From assembly GCA_046760705.1 (NCBI GenBank), contig JBHIER010000073.1, positions 1 to 10,525 of the forward strand: 10,525 bases of DNA. The letters run 5' to 3'. Each line of letters opens with the position of its first letter. The first letter of the stretch is position 1. Below the pieces are notes generated by a model that did no database searches, had not been told where the DNA came from, and saw only the letters and a list, made by a program, of their open reading frames with translations. The translations under genes were made by a program, and so were the position numbers. Of this stretch, positions 1 through 6,008 are shown piece by piece. The DNA comes from JBHIER01 sp046760705 [NCBI: bacterium]. GTDB taxonomy: Bacteria > JBHIER01 > G020348925.

Positions 1-158
1 TGGCCACCCTCCTCTTGGCGGTCTTTCTCTTGGCCGTCTTTCTCTTGGCCACCTTCCTCTTGGCCACCTTTCTCTTGGCCACCTTTCTCTTGGCGGTCTT
101 TCTCTTGGCCACCCTCCTCTTGGCCGCCCTCTTCTTGGCCGTCTTCTTCCTCTTGGCC
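1..158. repeat. Period-15 tandem repeat encoding AKRK(V/T) pentads
   Basis: About ten copies of a 15-bp unit (plus strand CTTTCTCTTGGCCAC and variants) run from the left edge to about 158. Copies differ mainly at the third base of codons and at the Val/Thr codon (GTG against ACC/ACG), so variation looks constrained by the minus-strand protein. Repeats of this kind are prone to copy-number change by slippage, and to assembly error. Confidence 0.85.
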
Positions 159-169
159 CTTACAGGCAT
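1..169 (-). CDS. Lys/Arg-rich pentapeptide-repeat basic protein, histone H1-like (partial, runs off left edge)
   Basis: The minus strand opens with ATG at 169-167 and stays open to the window edge (56 codons visible). It starts MPVRAKRKKTAKKRAAKRR and continues as near-perfect AKRKV/AKRKT pentads. Apart from Met and Pro the visible protein is only Ala, Lys, Arg, Val and Thr. Such tails occur in bacterial histone H1-like, nucleoid-binding proteins, so DNA or RNA binding is inferred; the rest of the protein lies outside the window. The start is unusually well supported by a complete Shine-Dalgarno sequence 7 bases upstream. The ATG overlaps the last codons of the upstream metalloenzyme gene by 10 bases, so the two are probably translationally coupled. 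The alternative is that the tract is a simple period-15 repeat read by chance, but the RBS and the repeat in phase with the frame argue against that. Confidence 0.72.
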   Translation of the reverse strand, partial: MPVRAKRKKTAKKRAAKRRVAKRKTAKRKVAKRKVAKRKVAKRKTAKRKTAKRRVA

Positions 170-1137
170 GGGATCACCTCCTTTCTTCGGTAAGATTGAA
201 GCTTTGAATCCTGCCGTACTCTCTTTTCAGTCTCTGCCAGAGGCTCCTCCCCCAAGGCGGCTAAAATAAGGGGAGCGATATCGGTCAATGACCGGAAGCT
301 GTCCCCAAGTGGTGTGGTGTCCATGCCCCAGATCATGGCTGGCACCTCGTTCCTTGTGTGCCTCCGCACCGAGAGATCCTCGATGTTGCCGTGGTCGCTG
401 GTGACAATAAGCAGGAAGCGGTCCAGTTCAATGTGGGACAGCAACGCGTTCAAAAAGTCTTCCAGTTTGACAATCTCCTCTTTGGCCCGACCCATGTCTT
501 GAGAGTGGCCTGCATGGTCGGTCTTAAAATATTCGTACAGACAGAAATCATATTCCTGGGCTGCATGAGCCAAGATCTCACCCGCTTGCTGCGGCGTATA
601 TGTGGGCATATCGAAACCGCGGTCGATCAGATTCCTGTTGGTGAAATCCTGATAGATGGCCTTTCCGTCGATCACATCCTGTAAAGTGAAAAAGGGCAGT
701 CCAGCAGCCCAGTTGGCCACCGTTGTCGCTGACAGGGTGGAGATGATATCTTTGATCCGGTATTCAAAAAACTTGGGCCGGAAGCCATTGATGAAAGCGG
801 CTTTCTTTCCCATTTCGACGACCGTTTTGAGTATCGATCTTTGCCTGAGAATATTTCGAAGCCGCCCGTGGGGAAACCCCTGTTTATGATAGCCCAAAAC
901 TTTGGCCGCATTGATGCCTGTGAGCAGAGCCGTCTGCCCTGTGGCGCTCTGCGGCAACCCCTCCACCCCCAAGGTGGCATCGAGGGGAATCATCATCCCT
1001 CCCCGGGGGAACACTCTTCCACAACAGGCCTCTTTGACGTTGTTCAGAATGCGCAAGGTCTCATCCGCGCAGGGATTGATCTGGGGATCACTCTCTCCAA
1101 TACCGAGACCATCGATAAAAACAAGCAGCACGTGCAC
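160..1137 (-). CDS. Alkaline phosphatase superfamily metalloenzyme (phosphoglycerate/phosphopentomutase-like), exact substrate unknown
   Basis: This 325-residue protein has the metal-binding and nucleophile pattern of the alkaline phosphatase superfamily. Visible elements are FIDGLGIG with Asp9, SATGQTALLTG with Thr66 as probable nucleophile, KTDHAGH (Asp207, His211), TSDHGN (Asp248, His249) and RRHT (His260). The set fits two divalent metals and phosphoryl or sulfuryl transfer. It is much shorter than cofactor-independent phosphoglycerate mutase (about 510 residues), with no room for the full inserted phosphotransferase domain, and it uses Thr rather than Ser. I therefore do not call it gpmI or deoB. 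The start is GTG, 2 bases after the mutY stop, preceded by an AGGGGG ribosome binding site. It lies between mutY and the basic-repeat gene in one leftward operon. No signal peptide is seen, so it is probably cytoplasmic. Confidence 0.8.
   Translation of the reverse strand: MHVLLVFIDGLGIGESDPQINPCADETLRILNNVKEACCGRVFPRGGMMIPLDATLGVEGLPQSATGQTALLTGINAAKVLGYHKQGFPHGRLRNILRQRSILKTVVEMGKKAAFINGFRPKFFEYRIKDIISTLSATTVANWAAGLPFFTLQDVIDGKAIYQDFTNRNLIDRGFDMPTYTPQQAGEILAHAAQEYDFCLYEYFKTDHAGHSQDMGRAKEEIVKLEDFLNALLSHIELDRFLLIVTSDHGNIEDLSVRRHTRNEVPAMIWGMDTTPLGDSFRSLTDIAPLILAALGEEPLAETEKRVRQDSKLQSYRRKEVIPCL
172..183 (-). promoter_or_regulatory. Full-length Shine-Dalgarno site for the basic-repeat gene
   Basis: The minus strand reads AAGGAGGTGATC, complementary over 12 bases to the conserved 3' end of 16S rRNA. 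GGAGG lies 7 bases from the ATG at 169. It is inside the coding sequence of the upstream gene and decides the start of the basic-repeat protein. It also suggests very efficient translation, which suits an abundant nucleoid protein. Confidence 0.8.
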
Positions 1138-1139
1138 GG

Positions 1140-2249
1140 TTACCCCCTCTTTTTCCTTCTCCAGACCTCAAGAAGTTTTCTGTCCGCCCCAGGTAAGGCG
1201 TACGCCGACACCTCTGGGGGAGAGATCCACTTCCAGTCGGCACACCCCAGAGGCCTGGCCCGTCCTCTGAGATGTCGACAGTGGAAACCGTGAAGAGTTA
1301 TTCGGAAGTGGGAGTAAGAGTGTCTTACGGAACCAATGAGCTCCTTGACCTCGATATCAATCCCCAACTCCTCTTTGATCTCTCTGCGCAGACATTTTTT
1401 TAGGCTTTCATTCGGTTCCCTCTTTCCACCCGGAAATTCCCACAGCCCTCCCAGCATTCCCTTTGGGTGGCGCTGGGCAAGTAGAATTTTTTGGTCCTTC
1501 CAGATCACTCCTGCTGTTACGTCGTAATGGGGCTTTGGAGCTTTCTTAGTCTTGACGGGGAGGACTGTTGGATCTGGCAGGGTTTGGGCGTAACACAAAG
1601 GCCTCAGACAACACTCCGAGCATCGCAGATCCGTTGGCCGACAGACCAGAGAGCCAAGTTCCATGAGGGCTTGATTGAAGACGCCTGCCCGACGGCGCGG
1701 CAGAAGTGCAGCCGCGATGTCATGGAGTTGCTGGCCGGCTTCCTTTCCCCTCGGATCTTTTTCAATATCAAAAACACGGCAAAGCACCCGAGTGACGTTA
1801 CCGTCAACAACCGGGTAGGGCTGATCGTAAGCGATGCTCATCACTGCTGCGGCCGTGTAGGGTCCCACCCCCGGAAGGGCGGAAATTTCTTCAAATGTCT
1901 GCGGAAAAAGGCCGTGATGTTCGTTTGCAATGAACGCAGCAGCTCGATGAAGATCCCTGGCCCGCGAGTAGTACCCCAAACCCTCCCACATCTTGAGGAC
2001 CTTCGATAAGGGGCTGCGAGCTAAGACTTCGACGTCAGGAAAAGCAGTTACGAAACGATCATAATATTCCTTCACTCGGAAAACTTGAGTCTGTTGGAGC
2101 ATCGTCTCTGAAACCCAAATACGATAAGGATCCTGTGTCCTCCGCCAAGGAAGGCTCCGTTGGTTCTTTCCATACCAATGAAGGAGACGCCTGCGGAATC
2201 TGTCAGTAAATTTCTTCGTCAACTGGTGGTGAAAAGAGCTTTTGATCAT
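1140..2249 (-). CDS. mutY: A/G-specific adenine glycosylase MutY with C-terminal Nudix domain
   Basis: MutY removes adenine mispaired with 8-oxoguanine, as part of the GO base-excision repair system. The 369-residue protein has catalytic Glu48 in SETMLQQT, the helix-hairpin-helix LPGVGPYTAAAV (125-136), and catalytic Asp149 in VVDGNVTR. Its iron-sulfur loop is C203-x6-C210-x2-C213-x5-C219. The C-terminal domain (about 240-365) carries a complete Nudix box at 275-297 (G-x5-E-x7-RE-x2-EE-x-G) and a YSH motif (312-314) matching the F/Y-S-H loop that reads 8-oxoguanine. Length is normal for the family. The ATG at 2249 follows a GGGGAG site at about 9 bases. It is the main gene of the leftward operon, with the metalloenzyme starting 2 bases after its stop. 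Confidence 0.96.
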   Translation of the reverse strand: MIKSSFHHQLTKKFTDRFRRRLLHWYGKNQRSLPWRRTQDPYRIWVSETMLQQTQVFRVKEYYDRFVTAFPDVEVLARSPLSKVLKMWEGLGYYSRARDLHRAAAFIANEHHGLFPQTFEEISALPGVGPYTAAAVMSIAYDQPYPVVDGNVTRVLCRVFDIEKDPRGKEAGQQLHDIAAALLPRRRAGVFNQALMELGSLVCRPTDLRCSECCLRPLCYAQTLPDPTVLPVKTKKAPKPHYDVTAGVIWKDQKILLAQRHPKGMLGGLWEFPGGKREPNESLKKCLRREIKEELGIDIEVKELIGSVRHSYSHFRITLHGFHCRHLRGRARPLGCADWKWISPPEVSAYALPGADRKLLEVWRRKKRG

Positions 2250-2253
2250 CCGT

Positions 2254-2436
2254 TCACTCTCCCCATCGAGCGGTCAATCCGGATAGTCTGTTTCCGAACA
2301 ATCGGCATACAGAGAGAAAAAAGAGAGACACAGATGAGTTCACTAGAGACGTGTAGAATAGAGCCACAGGCATGAAACGTGCACCGTGTGGTAATCGAAA
2401 TTCTGTACAACTCTTTGCAAGGGAGATGAAGCTCAT
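2254..2436 (-). CDS. Possible small hydrophobic ORF upstream of mutY
   Basis: This 60-codon ORF ends 4 bases before the mutY ATG and is read in the same direction. It starts MSFISLAK, preceded by a GAAGGA motif about 6 bases from the ATG. The middle and C-terminal part is hydrophobic (around ALFYTSLVNSSVSLFFLSVC), so a single membrane segment is possible. No family was recognised. Position and RBS favour a leader-type small gene in the mutY transcript; the ordinary composition and lack of any recognisable motif make chance quite possible. Confidence 0.28.
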   Translation of the reverse strand: MSFISLAKSCTEFRLPHGARFMPVALFYTSLVNSSVSLFFLSVCRLFGNRLSGLTARWGE

Positions 2437-2510
2437 TTCACATCCTTCAAATACATATCGGATGGGTTTGTTTCTCTTCCAGAAACTTCTCCCAGTTAAA
2501 ATTTCATTAT

Positions 2511-2539
2511 AATATATAAAACTTTTAATTTTAATTCAA
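2511..2539 (-). promoter_or_regulatory. Predicted sigma70-type promoter for the mutY operon
   Basis: The minus strand reads TTGAAT (2539-2534), a 17-base spacer, then TATATT (2516-2511). Initiation would be near 2504, giving a leader of about 250 bases to mutY, or about 68 bases to the possible small ORF at 2436. In DNA this AT-rich chance matches are frequent, so confidence is moderate. Confidence 0.42.
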
Positions 2540-2561
2540 CATTTTTATTTTAAAAAAGTGT

Positions 2562-2589
2562 TTGTGGCGAAAAAATTTTTTCCTATATT
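2562..2589 (+). promoter_or_regulatory. Weak predicted promoter reading toward the DHH gene
   Basis: TTGTGG (2562-2567), a 16-base spacer and TATATT (2584-2589) read rightward. The -10 is good but the -35 is poor. A start near 2596 would put the ATG of the 38-codon ORF (2598) almost at the transcript's 5' end. Confidence 0.28.
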
Positions 2590-2597
2590 CCCTGGTG

Positions 2598-2714
2598 ATG
2601 GATTCGACTTTTGAAGATCAATCTCTGAGCGAAGCAGATTTTCAAGGGAGCAAGTGGATCCTAAAGCTATCGAAGAGAGTGATGCTGGTAAAAAGGAAAG
2701 GGAAAAATTTGTAG
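2598..2714 (+). CDS. Possible 38-residue small protein upstream of the DHH gene
   Basis: An ORF of 38 codons begins at ATG 2598 and stops with TAG at 2712-2714. The N-terminal half is acidic (MDSTFEDQSLSEADFQ) and the C-terminal half strongly basic (LSKRVMLVKRKGKNL). No clear ribosome binding site precedes it, though a possible -10 lies 8 bases upstream, so leaderless translation would be needed. The charge split is suggestive only; it could be chance. Confidence 0.18.
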   Translation: MDSTFEDQSLSEADFQGSKWILKLSKRVMLVKRKGKNL

Positions 2715-2792
2715 GAGCAGCAATTTAAAATCTTTGCCAACCGAGGGCGACCTTCTGATTCAAATTCTGTTTTCCATTCAACTTTCGGGTCT

Positions 2793-3773
2793 ATGCCTGT
2801 GGACGAAAAGATTATTACTCACGACGATTTTGACGGCTTGATCTGTGCGACCATCTGTTCTCATGTTTTAGGAATTGAGGAGGTTCAGTTCGTCGGGCCG
2901 CGCACGGTCACCGAGGCGAGGATCACCATCACTGAAAGGGACGTGGTCTGTGATCTGCCCTACCCGCTGGAGTGCGGCATGTGGTTCGATCACCACGAGG
3001 GCAACCTCGAAGAGGTGCGGTATCGGGGCATCGACCCGGCCGCGATCGAAGGGCGATTTGAACCGAAGGACTCATGTGCCCGAGTCGTTTTCGAATACTT
3101 CACTGAAAAGGGACCGCTGCCAGCCCGCTTCGCCCCCATGGTGGACGAGGCCGACATGATCGATTCGTTTAACTATACCAGTATCGACGACTGGCGGCGG
3201 GAGACACCGGGCAAGATCATCGACAGTGCTCTCAAGCTACAAAGAATCACAGTTCATCAACGGTGGGACTTTTTACGACACCTCATCTCCCTGTTGAAAG
3301 AGCACCCCATCGACGTCGTGGCCGCCCGCCGGGAAGTGAGGGAGCGATATGTGCAATTTCAGCAGGAGGAAGAGGCCATGCTGGAGCAAATCCGCAGGGA
3401 CATCACCTTTCTGTCTGAAGATACCGATCACCGTCTCGTCATTCTCGACCTCACCCACCACAAACGCCAACCCAAGGTGCTCAAGAACCTGGCCTATCTG
3501 CTTTACCCAGAGGCCGAAGGGATCATTGAGGTCAAGAACATGTTTCGGCACGACAGAAAAACAAACGATCTCAGCTTTTCCGTTTCTCTCAGCTTGAATC
3601 TCAAATCGATCGAACACAACAAAGACGTCGGGGATATCATGCGCCGACTCAACATCGGCAGCGGTCACAAAGGCGCAGGCGCAGGAACAGTGCGCTGCTC
3701 CTCCAAAAATGAGATGTTACGCAAAAAGAAGGAGATACTGAGGCAGATCGTGCGGACATTTCAAAGTCAGTAA
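2793..3773 (+). CDS. DHH/DHHA1 family phosphoesterase
   Basis: This 326-residue protein belongs to the DHH phosphoesterase superfamily (RecJ, NrnA/Orn-like oligoribonucleases, PPX1-type exopolyphosphatases), which use Mn-type metal ions to cleave phosphodiester or phosphoanhydride bonds. Visible motifs are THDDFDG (9-15), Asp54 in VCDLPYP, the namesake DHH at 66-68 (FDHHEGN), DEADMIDSF (118-126), and the glycine-rich substrate-binding loop GSGHKGAGAGTVR (289-301) of the DHHA1 domain. Length matches the small two-domain members, and there is no RecJ OB domain. The substrate, whether short RNA/DNA, pAp, cyclic-dinucleotide products or polyphosphate, cannot be told from sequence alone. ATG 2793 has only a poor RBS; an in-frame GTG at 2799 is an alternative. 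It stands alone and converges on the secreted repeat gene. Confidence 0.88.
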   Translation: MPVDEKIITHDDFDGLICATICSHVLGIEEVQFVGPRTVTEARITITERDVVCDLPYPLECGMWFDHHEGNLEEVRYRGIDPAAIEGRFEPKDSCARVVFEYFTEKGPLPARFAPMVDEADMIDSFNYTSIDDWRRETPGKIIDSALKLQRITVHQRWDFLRHLISLLKEHPIDVVAARREVRERYVQFQQEEEAMLEQIRRDITFLSEDTDHRLVILDLTHHKRQPKVLKNLAYLLYPEAEGIIEVKNMFRHDRKTNDLSFSVSLSLNLKSIEHNKDVGDIMRRLNIGSGHKGAGAGTVRCSSKNEMLRKKKEILRQIVRTFQSQ

Positions 3774-3810
3774 AGCCGATTCATTTTACAATCTTCGATC
3801 CTTCATTCAT

Positions 3811-3848
3811 CGGTGATGGTTTGGTGATTCACTCCTCCTCCATCACCG
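3811..3848. terminator. Inverted repeat at the convergent 3' ends (possible weak transcription barrier)
   Basis: CGGTGATGG (3811-3819) and CCATCACCG (3840-3848) form a perfect 9-bp stem around a 20-base loop. The right arm lies in the last codons of the leftward repeat gene and the left arm is downstream of its stop, in the short gap after the DHH gene. There is no T-run on either side, so it is not a classical intrinsic terminator. Confidence 0.3.
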
Positions 3849-5613
3849 TAATCCCCCAGTGGAAGGGGTCGTCGGGTGGGTTGGCGTTCCAGTCTTCGAA
3901 AGAGTGGGAACCGTCGGTAACAAATCGCACCTCGTACTCTCCTGCATCCAGAATGATCGTGTCGTTGAAGAGTCTGTTCTTTCGTGCGCCGCCGGCGTGA
4001 ACGGTGTTCCGATAGGTCATCTCCCAGACAACCCGTCCGCGGTCGCTTTCGATCCAACCGTAGTCGTACATATCGTCTCTATCGCCTTCACCGATGGCGT
4101 AGATGCGAATCTTAGTGATTCCGCTCAGGCGAAACCGAGCTCTTCGCCGCTCCCGATCGCCGAGACCGGTCAGATTGACGAGGATGTTGGGATCTCCGCG
4201 CTCCCGGTACTCTTTCACATCTTCCGGTCTAACGTTCTCATCTACAACCGAAATAGTAATGCCCCAGGCTTCGGGATCGTACGGTGGGCCCGCGTTCCAA
4301 TCGCGGTAGGAGTGGGAACCGTCGGTGGTATAGTAGACAATGTAATCTCCTGCTGGAAGACGGACGATGTCGTCGAAGAGGCGGTTCTTCTCGGCCCCGC
4401 CAGCGTGATGCGTGTTTCGGCGAGTCATACTCCATACCTTTTCGCGAGTGTGAGCGTTGAGGATACCGCCATAATCACAGAACCGGCCGCTGCAGTATTC
4501 TCCAAGGGCATAAATGTGAAGGTCGGCCGGTTTGGTGAGGGTGAATCCTCGACTCTCAAACTCGTCATCACGCATTCGAGTCATCTGCACAATGGGCCTT
4601 CTTCTTTCCGACTCCTCAAAGGGGATCACATCATGCGGACTGAAGTCCGAACCTGTAGCCCAGAGGGTGATACCCCAGTGGGTGGGATCGTAGGGAGGTT
4701 GAGCGTTCCATCCCTCGTAAGAGTGGGAGCCATCGGTGACGAAGGAGACCATAAAGTTACCGGCTGGCAGATCGATCTGGCCGTCGTAGATGATGTTTTT
4801 GTCGGCCCCGCCGGCATGATCTGTGTTGCGGCTGGTCATCTCCCACATTCGCGCCCGAGATTCGGTGTCCACAATCCAGCCGTAGTCGTACATCTCCCGG
4901 TCGCTCCTGCTCCCCTCTCCGATGGCGTACACCCGGACGGTGGTCGGTCTCTTCAGCCCAAAACCCTCTTTCCGAAACTCGTCATCGCCCATGCGGATCA
5001 TCTGAACGATCACTCTCTCGTCCCGCTTTGTGGGGTCGTACTGGTGAACATATTTCATCTCCTTCTCGTTTCTCACATCGATGGTGATCCCCCAGCGTTT
5101 GGAGTATCGTCTCTCCTTGAAGCCACGAAAGATCCCTTCGAGCAGATCTCCCAGGCCCTCGATTCGAATCTCCCCAAAGCTGAAGGGTGATATGGCGAAG
5201 TAGACCTCGTAGTCGCCCCGGGGCAGAGTGAGAGAGCCCTCGTATTCCAGGTCCCTGCGGCGTCTCCGCTGGGATGTGTTGTCAAGGTTCATCTCCCAGA
5301 CCACATCCCTGGTCCGAGCGTCCAAGATCCAGGCGTAGGCGTAGATGTAGTCGGACCGGCGGTCCCCGGCCCCGCGGGCCTGAACGTAAAGCTCCAGCTT
5401 CTTATCCAGGGAGAACCCCTCCATCTTCCAGTCCCGATGCCCGAGATTGCGGATATCGACCACATTCCCTTGGGCCTCGGCCGCACCGAGGGTCCCGAAG
5501 AGAAGAATGCCAATCAGACAGACGGCTACAAAGGTGGTCAACAATGGTTTATCGGATATGTCTCGCATCGTCCGCACCCCAATCGTACACAACGTGGACT
5601 CGGTATGGGTCAC
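3829..5613 (-). CDS. Secreted protein with four tandem ~137-residue repeats, unknown family
   Basis: The 594-residue product begins with an export signal: hydrophobic stretch about 24-44 and probable cleavage after AEA near residue 47. Four copies of one module follow, at about 50-180, 201-318, 340-456 and 477-591. Repeats 2-4 share an IYA(I/L)GE start, DYG(W/G)I, RNTxHAGGAxKN (HAGGA at 266, 403, 539), LPAG or LDAG, TDGSHS, DWNA, PPYDP and WGIT. WGIT recurs at 174, 313, 450 and 586. Repeat 1 is diverged and lacks HAGGA and DGSHS. Repeat 3 alone has two cysteines (374, 379). I recognise no family; alternating strand-like segments suggest beta domains, and conserved Asp/His/Asn could bind ligand or metal. 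Start: GTG at 5613 has an AGGG site and overlaps the upstream small ORF by 4 bases. ATG at 5568 would give a more typical short signal peptide. Confidence 0.85.
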   Translation of the reverse strand: MTHTESTLCTIGVRTMRDISDKPLLTTFVAVCLIGILLFGTLGAAEAQGNVVDIRNLGHRDWKMEGFSLDKKLELYVQARGAGDRRSDYIYAYAWILDARTRDVVWEMNLDNTSQRRRRRDLEYEGSLTLPRGDYEVYFAISPFSFGEIRIEGLGDLLEGIFRGFKERRYSKRWGITIDVRNEKEMKYVHQYDPTKRDERVIVQMIRMGDDEFRKEGFGLKRPTTVRVYAIGEGSRSDREMYDYGWIVDTESRARMWEMTSRNTDHAGGADKNIIYDGQIDLPAGNFMVSFVTDGSHSYEGWNAQPPYDPTHWGITLWATGSDFSPHDVIPFEESERRRPIVQMTRMRDDEFESRGFTLTKPADLHIYALGEYCSGRFCDYGGILNAHTREKVWSMTRRNTHHAGGAEKNRLFDDIVRLPAGDYIVYYTTDGSHSYRDWNAGPPYDPEAWGITISVVDENVRPEDVKEYRERGDPNILVNLTGLGDRERRRARFRLSGITKIRIYAIGEGDRDDMYDYGWIESDRGRVVWEMTYRNTVHAGGARKNRLFNDTIILDAGEYEVRFVTDGSHSFEDWNANPPDDPFHWGITVMEEE

Positions 5614-5744
5614 CTGTTATCCCTTTTCTCCTCCACCCTCTTCGCCTCGTTGAAGAATTTGACACAAAATCCGGCTTGAAAGTTTCTCTGAGGGAAATTC
5701 GTCTCTATCAGGTGTTCGATCTCCTCCTGTTGGCCATTGGCCAC
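5610..5744 (-). CDS. Possible 44-residue small protein translationally coupled to the secreted repeat protein
   Basis: A minus-strand ORF from GTG 5744 to TGA 5612-5610 encodes 44 residues beginning MANGQQEEIEHLIETNFP and ending in a charged VEEKRDNR tail. Its stop shares GTGA (5613-5610) with the GTG start of the repeat protein, the classic arrangement for coupled translation. A GGGGGG run lies about 5 bases upstream of its GTG. Two thirds of codons (29 of 44) end in G or C, consistent with coding DNA here. It sits between the predicted promoter and the repeat gene, so it would be co-transcribed. No family was recognised. The GTG start and small size leave real doubt. Confidence 0.42.
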   Translation of the reverse strand: MANGQQEEIEHLIETNFPQRNFQAGFCVKFFNEAKRVEEKRDNR

Positions 5745-5812
5745 CAGTTCCCCCCACGGTTTCCCACCGAGGAATCGCCTCCCGAAAGGGGCAGAAATCT
5801 ATCCTGTGATCA

Positions 5813-5841
5813 AATGTAATCTCCCTGCAACAGGTTGTCAA
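5813..5841 (-). promoter_or_regulatory. Predicted sigma70-type promoter for the small ORF and secreted repeat gene
   Basis: The minus strand reads a perfect TTGACA (5841-5836), a 17-base spacer and TACATT (5818-5813). Initiation would fall near 5806, about 60 bases before the 44-codon ORF and about 190 bases before the repeat gene. Confidence 0.6.
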
Positions 5842-5853
5842 TAGTGAAAAAAC

Positions 5854-5882
5854 TTGACATACCCAAAGAGGTGTGTTAGATT
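5854..5882 (+). promoter_or_regulatory. Predicted sigma70-type promoter for the TPR lipoprotein gene
   Basis: A perfect TTGACA (5854-5859), a 17-base spacer and TAGATT (5877-5882) read rightward. Initiation near 5890 gives a leader of about 120 bases. Its -35 is 12 bp from the -35 of the leftward promoter. Confidence 0.6.
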
Positions 5883-6008
5883 GTATCAGAGAAGGGAGGG
5901 CTCCCCTCCTGACACTTGAAGTGGGCGGCTGAACGTACAGCGTCAGCACCCCGGTCGGGCCGGCATGGCCCCATGTACTGGATACATTTTGTAAAAAGGG
6001 AAGGTTTT

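Larger units (their letters stand above)
2437..2792. other. AT-rich intergenic region between divergent genes
   Basis: About 350 bases lie between the leftward mutY unit and the rightward DHH gene. From about 2495 to 2590 the DNA is almost entirely A/T, sharply different from the GC-rich genes around it, and holds A- and T-tracts including the palindrome GAAAAAATTTTTTC (2569-2582). Promoter-like elements occur on both strands and are listed separately. From 2598 a 38-codon ORF is open on the plus strand. The rest (2715-2792) holds nothing I can assign. Confidence 0.7.
5745..6008. other. Divergent intergenic region between the repeat-protein unit and the TPR gene
   Basis: This region holds two strong promoter predictions, listed separately, and two leaders. 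The leftward leader runs from about 5806. The rightward leader, from about 5890 to 6008, contains a GC-rich stem GGGCC (5959-5963) / GGCCC (5969-5973). Nothing else was recognised. Confidence 0.55.

Noticed and set aside
171-187. Match to the conserved 3' end of 16S rRNA on the plus strand
   Set aside because: No other rRNA sequence surrounds it. It is the complement of a minus-strand Shine-Dalgarno site just upstream of ATG 169, inside a coding region.
15-269. Plus-strand ORF of FLLAVFLLAT hydrophobic repeats
   Set aside because: It is the antisense reading of the AKRKV repeat. The minus frame has the ribosome binding site and overlaps an operon in the same direction.
3859-5190. 443-residue plus-strand ORF
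   Set aside because: It lies wholly antisense to the four-module secreted protein, whose repeats and signal peptide establish the minus frame. Its length reflects base composition.
5916-6008. N-terminal extension of the TPR protein from ATG 5916
   Set aside because: ATG 6009 has a strong AGGGAAGG site and places a lipoprotein-type signal at the N terminus; the extension would internalise it and covers GC-rich leader hairpin sequence.
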